DNA from: Nematostella vectensis
Taxonomy: Eukaryota; Cnidaria; Anthozoa; Actiniaria; Edwardsiidae
Assembly (NCBI RefSeq): GCF_932526225.1
Contig: NC_064041.1
Span: 6,035,042-6,099,041, forward strand
Length of the DNA stretch: 64,000 bases
Direction of reading: 5' to 3'
The stretch's first letter is position 1, and the number at the start of each line of letters is the position of its first letter. A program made the translations under genes and the position numbers. The notes under the pieces are model-generated. The model had not been told where the DNA came from, did no database searches, and was given only the letters and a program-made list of their open reading frames with translations. Positions 56,901 through 64,000 of this stretch are shown here, piece by piece.

Positions 56901-59794
56901 TAATAGGGGATTAAACCTACTGCACAGACTGGTAGGTACAGTACATTGTTCCTCTAACAACCCAACATACTACAATACTAGGGGATTAAACCTACTGCAC
57001 AGACTGGTAGGTACAGTACATTATTCCTCTAACAACCCAACATGCTACAATACTAGGGAATTAAACCTACTGCACAGACTGGTAGGTACAGTACATTATT
57101 CCTCTAACAACCCAACATACTACAATACTAGGGGATTAAACCTACTGCACAGACTAGTAGGTACAGTACATTATTCCTCTAACAACCCAACATACTACAA
57201 TACTAGGGGATTAAACCTACTGCACAGACTGGTAGGTACAGTACAGTATTCCTCTAACAACCCAACATACTACAATACTAGGGGATTAAACCTACTGCAC
57301 AGACTGGTAGGTACAGTACATTATTCCTCTAACAACCCAACATACTACAATACTAGGGGATTAAACCTACTGCACAGACTGGTAGGTACAGTACAGTATT
57401 CCTCTAACAACCCAACATACTACAATACTAGGGGATTAAACCTACTGCACAGACTGGTAGGTACAGTACATTGTTCCTCTAACAACCCAACATACTACAA
57501 TACTAGGGGATTAAACCTACTGCACAGACTGGTAGGTACAGTACATTATTCCTCTAACAACCCAACATACTACAATACTAGGGGATTAAACCTACTGCAC
57601 AGACTGGTAGGTACAGTACATTATTCCTCTAACAACCAAACATACTACAATACTAGGGGATTAAACCTACTGCACAGACTAGTAGGTACAGTACATTTCT
57701 CCTCTAACAACCCAACATACTACAATACTAGGGGATTAAACCTACTGCACAGACTGGTAGGTACAGTACAGTATTCCTCTAACAACCCAACATACTACAA
57801 TACTTAGGGGATTAAACCTACTGAACAAACTGGTAGGTACTCCTAACGACCACCACATCATACAATACTAGCTTGATAAACCTATTGCACAAACTGTCAC
57901 ACCTTTAGCTACAAACTACTCTTAATAAATACACCTGCCATCTCCCACTTCCACTGTGTTTGTATCACAAATATGAGAGTGAGAGTTTATGAACATAGAA
58001 TTAGATAAGTACAACTAAATCTACCCTCATTTTTATTTTTATTATTGTTGTCCTTTTTTTCCATCATCTAAGATGGTGGCATTACTTCTTAATTCTTTTT
58101 TTTTTCAGCAAAAAAAGCCCAGTTTACTATATGTCTTCAAGTTAGAATATCTTCTATCATATTGAAAATAGCCTATTAATTACTCTCTTTTACAGGTATT
58201 GAAGGAGTTCCTTTTCAAATCAACTCCAAGTTTGACTTGTTGTGGAAAAAGGCAGCTGTAAGTACTGTAATTATGTTAGTCTTTTCAGACTAAAATGTTG
58301 TGTCAACCAGTTGGTAATTTGACAACCAGTGGAAATTTTTCACATTCCTGTGGTTATCTGTCATTCTAAACGGGATTATTTATATTATATTATATTATAT
58401 TATATTATATTATATTATATTATATTATATTATATTATATTATATTATATTATATTATATTATATTATATTATATTATATTATATTATATTATATTATAT
58501 TATATTATATTATTATATTATATTATATTATATTATATTATATTATATTATATTATATTATATTATATTATATTATATTATATTATATTATATTATATTA
58601 TATTATATTATATTATATTATATTATATTATATTATATTATATTATATTATATTATATTATATTATATTATATTATATTATATTATATTATATTATATTA
58701 TATTATATTATATTATATTATATTATATTATATTATATTTATGATATTAGACTCAGGGGCCTGGATATTTAAGGGGGGGATGGGGGGTTTCAAAAGAACA
58801 AAGAACACCTCCACATATACATTTTTCAAAGGTATTCAGTTAGGAAACCGAGTCGTTTGGAACCCGTCCACTGCGCAACCGACCCACCGGTTGCCTTTTC
58901 TTCAAATACCCTTCACAGCAGTCATTTTTCTCTAATTGTTGACAGGGCCCAAAGCCCACTCTCCAACCAACCCAAGTTCACAGTTCGCCACATGCTTAAT
59001 AAAATAAAATTAAAGAGGTGAAGGGGTAGCGATGGGTAAATCCGAGCCTTGCCGAGGCACGAGACCGCTCTTTTTTTCCGAGCTTTTTTTGGATAACTAG
59101 TTCGGGTTATGTCATAAACATCAGTTGAAAAAAGATTAAGTAGAGTTACAATTCAATCTTGCTACAGTGGCTATAGTTCCTGTTTATAGCGGAAAGGCTA
59201 AGGACTCGAGACTCGAAAAAGAAGGGGAAACTGTAGCATGGTAACAAAAAAACAGGTTGCGTTTAACAAAACCGAAACTCCGAGACAGGGGTAGAACAAA
59301 AAGGGGGCCCCGAGGCCCCTAAAATTTTGAAAAAAAAAAAAACAGACTTCAAGACTTGCGTATAAAAACGTCAAAATTTCGAGGTACCCATCGCTACCCC
59401 TAGGTGATAAGGTGCGGTTTATTTTTATTTTTTTTAGAACACTCCTACAGGAGTACCAACAATGTCCTCGGCGGATATCCAATCAAAGGTGAGTCTAATT
59501 TATTAGCATAAGCAAGGATGGATCCTGGATTGCTCGAGTGGGGGGAGAGGAGGGGGATCCATGCTGATGGGAGAGTACCACTGCAAATATATTGAACATA
59601 TTATGGTGTAAGGTAAATTTGCTGATGATCTTCCATACGTCTCGTATACAATCTCAGCTCTTTTGGGACCGCCCTTCCTGGTTGCTCTACTGATGAGGGA
59701 TAAAGTTCCATAAAATATTAACGATAAACATTGTTTTTTTCTTTAACAGTTCAGCTACGATTTCAGCACTGAAAGAGCTGTCCTTCCGAGCTGA
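50943..59794 (+). CDS. MVB12: ESCRT-I subunit MVB12 (MABP-UMA protein), 272 aa, 8 exons
   Basis: Exons: 50943-51020, 52860-52949, 53460-53689, 54384-54521, 54861-54985, 58196-58257, 59438-59488 and 59750-59794. All phases match and the total is 819 nt. The N-terminal MABP domain (about residues 5-140) shows VTDVKVVSQKEKCPPGYF, YICYSKK, VIVGMSIIHDGDPVPQGF, KHQLCLQLMPKD and NDLNLCFRMGPLPRYQPP. A Pro/Gln-rich linker (MPVPWQQQQRPGNMP) follows, then a C-terminal UMA motif (GIEGVPFQINSKFDL and FSYDFSTERAVLPS). In ESCRT-I, MVB12 joins TSG101, VPS28 and VPS37 and helps sort ubiquitinated cargo at endosomes. I cannot assign the A or B paralog; a single pre-duplication gene is likely. Intron 5 holds a 2.9-kb array and intron 6 a large ATATT microsatellite. 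Confidence 0.92.
51489..52792. mobile_element. Long-TIR element (about 190-bp arms) in MVB12 intron 1
   Basis: The left arm (51489-51675) and the reverse complement of 52600-52792 share AGAGTAATAGCCTGCTTGCA-type start, ACCCTCTCCTT, GTTCCTGG, GCAAAAAC, GGGCAGGGGGGA and ATGCCTGCACTAATACC, roughly three quarters identical by eye. The interior holds an 88-codon open frame with no motif. No transposase is recognised. Confidence 0.75.
54975..57850 (+). repeat. 75-bp tandem array, about 38 copies, carrying the MVB12 exon 5 end and donor
   Basis: The first unit starts in exon 5 (GGCACAGACTG/GTAGGTACAG) and each following unit ends with a CTGCACAGACTG (or CTA) piece followed by GTAGGTACAG. Spacing is 75 bp, a multiple of three, so a 401-codon open frame runs through without being a real gene. 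Units differ by single bases and a few indels; the distal end decays near 57830. Confidence 0.95.
58376..58738. repeat. (TATAT)n-type 5-bp microsatellite, about 72 units
   Basis: Near-perfect TATTA pentamer repeats with one phase slip near 58511. Lies in MVB12 intron 6. Confidence 0.97.
59023..59400. mobile_element. TIR element, 378 bp, just upstream of MVB12 exon 7
   Basis: Exact 16-bp inverted ends GGGGTAGCGATGGGTA and TACCCATCGCTACCCC. Flanks GAGGTGAA and TAGGTGAT may be a decayed 8-bp duplication. It ends 37 bp before the exon. Confidence 0.8.
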
Positions 59795-60404
59795 CTACAC
59801 CCTGATTGTCTTAGATTGCGCATAGAAGCAATGGGAAAAAAACTGTTAAAAAAACTTTTTTTTTTAATTTTGCTCGACTAAACCTGGAACAACGTTTAAA
59901 AGTCTTGTCGGACAAATTTTATTTTAGAAAAAGAAACAATGTCCTAAAAAATGGGAATTGTTCTTAGTTCCTATTAAGTAGAAGCTAATCTAAAGTGAAG
60001 GTTTTTTCTCATACAACGTCGATACCCTCTTGTTTTTTGAAGCAACTAGATTGAAACTATAGTGTAACCCAAATAACTTGAACTCAGAAAACTCAAGCCC
60101 TTCACTAACTCGAACGTTTATTGTCATCCTTGAAGGTTCAAATCCATGGGTTTCCACCGTGTATTCTTGTTTTGTTATCTGTTTATGATAATTTGTCGTT
60201 AATTAAAGCAATTGTTTATTATTATCGTTGCCTTTTCTCTCTTTGGTAGAAACATAAAGACATAAATATATTCTTATTCACTGATATATGATATCTTCAA
60301 GAACGTACCATAAGTACGTAGCAAAAATGGTACCAGTGCGAGCACATCCGAAAATTCCATTAAAACGGAAAAGACGTCTTGTATGGCCAAGGGCACAAAA
60401 CGGA
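59795..60404. other. MVB12 3' flank
   Basis: AT-rich spacer with no gene seen. It contains AATTAAA-type poly(A)-like strings around 60200 but no assignable signal. Confidence 0.4.
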
Positions 60405-61330
60405 TCTGTTCCGCAAAATATCTGTTCCGCAGCCAGTTTTTTTTTTTTTTTGGCTGACTGGGAAGATGTTAGACCCTACGGCTGCTAAAATCGTCCCGAA
60501 TGGTTGTGCTGGGAATTTTTTGGGGGGGCGCTTGAGCGGATGCTTGGGAAAATACCGTCTCGATCGGTTTTATATACGGGCAATGTCTTTGTTCTCTTTT
60601 GTTCTGGCTTGACCATTACACTTTAACAATTACATTTTGTTTCGCGGGATTTTGATAACTACTCTGTATGTCAAAAACGATTGTCCAGTCCAGTCATCGG
60701 AAGTTCTTATTTATCCATGAGGAAACGACTACATCATAATCATATAATTAATTTACACCTCTGTGGCATATTTCGTCATACAACTATTTCACAAAAGGTT
60801 GTTAGTGCAAATGGTAAATGGCTTATTGGTACTAACTATCGTAAAATTAAAGGTCCAGTAATGTCAGAGCCGAGCATTGGTAACATTTAATGGATAATTA
60901 CTTTGATTTATCCAATATTCTTCGAGACGCATGGTTACTTTCGGTCGTAGAACTACCATTTGTCATTTTCACTGACAACCTTTATTGAAAAAGGTGTATG
61001 TTCTGATGCCGAAAAAAACGGTTTTAAAAGTTGCTGGGAAAAATTGTCTGTTCCTTTTTCCCAGGAGGGTCCATTCCTTTTTTTCTTTTTTTCCCAGCCA
61101 GCAGTGGTTAGGCATTATAGCACATGAATAATTGCCCGTATAAACGGTGGGGGCGATATTTTTTTCTACGAAACCGCTCCAGCGCCCGAATAAATATTCC
61201 CGGCACAACTAGTTCGACTCCACAAAATTTGCCAGCAGAACCATTTTGGACGATTTTTTATCGCAGCAGCCGAGAGGTCTTACCTCTTTTCAGTCAGCCA
61301 AAAAACGGGCTGCGGAAAAATGGGTTAGCC
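60405..61330. mobile_element. Large inverted-repeat element, about 0.9 kb, interrupted by a MITE
   Basis: 60405-60585 matches the reverse complement of about 61125-61330: GTTCCGCAGCC, TTTTGGCTGACTG, CGGCTGC, AATCGTCC, ATGGTT and ATACGGGCAAT occur in the same order. A partial copy of the 143-bp TIR family (60583-60665) is inserted at the inner end of the left arm. No transposase is recognised. Confidence 0.6.
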
Positions 61331-62273
61331 TTCTCTACTCGGAAAAGGCAATCGTGAATTATTGCCGCGTTTGTGGGGAAACAGTCTCAGATAATAGAAA
61401 AGGCACAAGCTATTCGGATCGCATTTGCTTGAAGAACAACTCTCCTCGATTACTGGAAGAAATGTATCACAACAAGATGGTTTTACGGACTTTATTTGCA
61501 CATTTTGCAAGCCAAGGATCTACGACATTCCCTCTGTAAGCTTAAACTTCGGTCAAGTAATAGCGGGGCCAGCGCGGCCGCAGGCCGCGCGCGGAGCTCC
61601 ATAGGTATAGAAATATGGTATAGCTATGCGACTTGGTTTTGTGGTCATCGCGCGGTTACCCTGTGGTGTCACAATCCATCCATCCAGTCAATCGTGCAAC
61701 TCCCAGACCCCACTCGATCTTACTCTGTTGTATGTTTTTTACCGCCTCGCTTTGTGCTGCAAAGTTCGTATGTTCACAGAAGAAAGGCAGCTTGAAAATA
61801 GTAATTAATGATAAAATAAGCGGATTCAAATGGGCTGAAGTTTTTGAGGAAACGTTTTGTCTGAAGTACGAGCCGATGTAAAATCCCGCCCGTGGCAGCA
61901 GCAGCAGCTAAAAAGAGGACGAAGAGGATTCTATATTTATTCACGTCTATATCTATGCAAGGAGATCCTGAGAGGAAAAGGCCTTGGATTGATGTCTTTT
62001 TTCAGCTGTAAAAACCATTCACTTGTGTTGACGAATTCCTTGCTAGCAGAAAGATCACGGTTTACAACAAAAAGCAAACACATTCACTAGGCGACAAACA
62101 TAAAGCGACAAAAAAAACACTGCCAAGGTGAGTTTTTGACGATGATTTGTATTGGAAATATGACATTTTTTTTCATTTTTTTTTTCACCGCTGAAATGAT
62201 GTCGGGAATTAGCCGTTCGAATAAGAAGTTGTTCACGCTAGACGCCATATTTGATCTCTAGCCAACACAGAGC
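61331..62273. other. Intergenic, no gene seen
   Basis: A GC-rich palindromic spot (GGCCGCAGGCCGCGCGCGG) lies at about 61575. Several short overlapping open frames lack motifs. Confidence 0.4.
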
Positions 62274-62391
62274 TACCCTGGTCTCAGAGCCTCGTGCGTC
62301 TCTCTATTTAGTGGCCACTGAGGTTAAGGTTGAGGTTCTCAACCTCGCTGGCCACTGAATAGAGAGACGCTCGAGCCCTGGGACCAGGGTA
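62274..62391. mobile_element. Palindromic MITE with 9-bp target duplication (MULE-like)
   Basis: Arms of about 45 bp are nearly perfect inverted repeats (TACCCTGGTCTCAGAGCC and the complement GGACCAGGGTA). It is flanked by exact ACACAGAGC at 62265-62273 and 62392-62400. A 9-bp duplication points to the Mutator superfamily. Confidence 0.85.
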
Positions 62392-62544
62392 ACACAGAGC
62401 AGTTATGTAAATTTTTGGTGCATTGTTCGGGAAGCGCGCCTGTGATTGTTTCGGGGGGGGCGGGGGGTCAGATTTTCATCAGAAAACTCACTCCCTCCGC
62501 TCCCCCTCCCCCCCCCCCAAGAAAAATCCTCGGTACGGGCCTGG

Positions 62545-63240
62545 GTAACCATTCAGTTGACTATATTGATGACATTTTGCTTAGCAACATTGTCTGTGCA
62601 CATATCTGACACTTTATCATTACTTCGATCCTTGGGGTTCACAAATTCATGATTCTAAATCAATGTCTGACTTCTAGTCAAAAGCTCCTTGGGTTTACTT
62701 TGGACCCTAAGGCAATGACTGTGTTTATGGTCCAAGAAAGGGCAAAACAAATACGTTCTTATTATGTTCTTAATTTTTTGTCAAAGTCGCTTTATCAACA
62801 GTAGGATTCATAGTACCGGTGTGACTGAATACATAGCCATTTTGCTATAGAGATATCCTACTTATTTTAAAGCCCCATAATTTTTTTTTCATTTTCAATG
62901 GAGTAACCCACCAACATATAAGAACCTTTTGAATTTTTATTAGGTTTATTAGGTTCTTATTTTGGGGTATTAAAATCCAAAATTTCTGCCTTTAGGTTAT
63001 TACTAGGTTCTTACACGCGGATTTTTACTGTACCTCGCATTATGACTGGGATGTTTAACAGAAAACTAGGAAAAACTTGGGACCCACAAACAGTGCTAGC
63101 ATACCTAAATAACTTTCCTCCATTGGAAGAATTAACTTTGAAGCAGCTAACTCTTAAGTTAGTTACGCTCATTGCCCTTGTATCTGCAATACAGACGTTG
63201 CAAAACCTGTCCCTAGAGGATATGCAGATTTCCACAGATT
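62545..63240 (+). mobile_element. DIRS-type retrotransposon remnant: reverse transcriptase end and tyrosine recombinase
   Basis: Broken plus-strand frames read YIDDILL (reverse transcriptase catalytic box, about 62562), DTLSLLRSLGFT, LLGFTLDPKAMTVFM and QERAKQIRS. After an inserted TIR fragment (about 62906-63031) comes GKTWDPQTVLAYLNNFPP and LKQLTLKLVTLIALVSA, a tyrosine-recombinase segment. This order is that of DIRS elements. Stops and frameshifts show it is dead. Confidence 0.7.
62906..63031. mobile_element. Fragment of the CAGTAAACACCC (Tc1/mariner-like) family
   Basis: Right end GGTTCTTACACGCGGATTTT then TACTGTA, related to the element at 38653-39117. It is inserted within the DIRS remnant. 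Confidence 0.55.
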
Positions 63241-63289
63241 CTCCATTACACATCTGTCAAACACGCTATAGCCGAACAAGTCAAACACG

Positions 63290-64000
63290 CAAAACCCGGT
63301 TTCCTAGGTCTCTGACCCTCGGGCGTCCTCGCAGAAGCCTGCTCTACGCCGTGCCCGCGACCCCCGTGGAGAGCATGGCCTCAGAGCTCACCCCACTACT
63401 CACGCAGCTAGAGATACACGTGGCTGAGGAAAAATCGTTCACGACTAGAGTCCGAGACATATTCAAACAGACAGTAGTCACGCACAAGTCCACCAAGGAG
63501 TCTCGCCGGTGGCTATCGGAGCCTTTCTATGGGTGCTGGCCACAGCAACTCAACTTTGCGGTCTGGTGCGCAACCGCCGGATGCGGGGTGTCCCTAACCG
63601 ACCCTGCTTTCGCCACGCTCCCCTCTGTCATCAGGGGATTTCTAAAGTTTCACGTCTACTTTACCACGCGGAGGATACTTTACGAGCTCGGCGCCCCCCT
63701 GCCTGGCGACAGCCCGTTCACGCAAAAGGATAACCCCTACAAGAAAGCCGCTTTCGAGCGTCTATGCATAGAGTTCGGTCTGCCGCGTAAGCCGGACTTC
63801 CGATGGTAAGGCGGGCGGAACCACGGGCTAGGCGATGTGTTTGTGTTCTACCCGGGGGAGGAGTATCGCAACGTGCACGTGATCCGTGGCTACGACACGG
63901 CGGCGGACGAGTACCCGAGCCACCTCAATCTGTTTAGCGACGAAGGTGGGACGTACAATAGTGGGAAGCATGTGGGTTTCATACGCAACAACGACCACGG
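63290..64000 (+). pseudogene. Unidentified GC-rich ORF, interrupted by TAA, running off the window
   Basis: An open frame continues from the recombinase fragment. From about 63290 the sequence becomes much richer in G and C than anything nearby. Encoded features: WLSEPFYGCWPQQLNFAVWC, a Cys pair (WCATAGCGVS), KFHVYFTTRRILYELGAPLP, NPYKKAAFERLCIEFGLP, then TAA at 63807-63809. The same frame then resumes with GGRNHGLGDVFVFYPGEEY and LNLFSDEGGTYNSGKHVGF to the window end, so the stop looks like a point lesion. I recall similar multi-copy ORFs in cnidarian genomes but cannot name the family. Probably part of a mobile element. Confidence 0.55.

Noticed and set aside
58329..58772. 147-codon Tyr/Ile repeat frame
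   Set aside because: Translation of the ATATT microsatellite.

Overview
The window is animal nuclear DNA, most likely from an anthozoan cnidarian (sea-anemone type). The evidence is spliced genes with GT-AG introns, an AT-rich background full of poly-C/poly-G runs and microsatellites, many short terminal-inverted-repeat (TIR) transposons, LINE and DIRS remnants, and small secreted PAN/EGF/fibrinogen-like genes of the kind common in anthozoans. The species cannot be named from sequence alone. Exon models below were built by hand from splice sites and matching reading phase; every complete model sums to a multiple of three.

Layout. (1) 1-12.5 kb: three secreted or extracellular-matrix-type genes: a 5'-incomplete PAN-EGF-WSC-like gene (+), a 179-residue secreted protein (-), and a PAN plus fibrinogen-like protein (-). 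(2) 14.2-15.3 kb: an intronless class A GPCR (-) carrying a one-base frameshift. (3) 16.5-17.4 kb: a LINE 3' end with an (ATT)n tail and a possible solo LTR. (4) 19.0-30.0 kb: SPOUT1/C9orf114 (-, 8 exons) with a 5' truncated LINE and a 2-kb minisatellite in intron 4. (5) 30.1-37.3 kb: EIF3G (+, 10 exons), divergent from SPOUT1 with only 167 bp between the start codons. (6) 42.3-50.5 kb: an uncharacterised 865-residue nuclear-type protein (-, 10 exons) with a GATA-like zinc finger and a Gln-rich tail. (7) 50.9-59.8 kb: MVB12, an ESCRT-I subunit (+, 8 exons), divergent from gene 6. (8) 60-64 kb: transposon remnants, including a DIRS-type reverse transcriptase/tyrosine recombinase and a GC-rich unidentified ORF running off the window.

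The housekeeping genes serve separate processes: rRNA/centromere-linked SPOUT methyltransferase, translation initiation, and endosomal sorting. I see no operon-like functional link beyond the shared divergent promoters.

The most striking pattern is that tandem arrays with unrelated units (24, 48, 52, 75, 92, 111 and 143 bp) repeatedly sit at or very near gene edges. Three carry copies of the neighbouring exon end and/or its 5' splice donor, two carry copies of the terminal coding segment with its stop codon, one starts a few bases after a stop codon, and one starts about 55 bp inside an intron. This recurrence is the main lead of the window.
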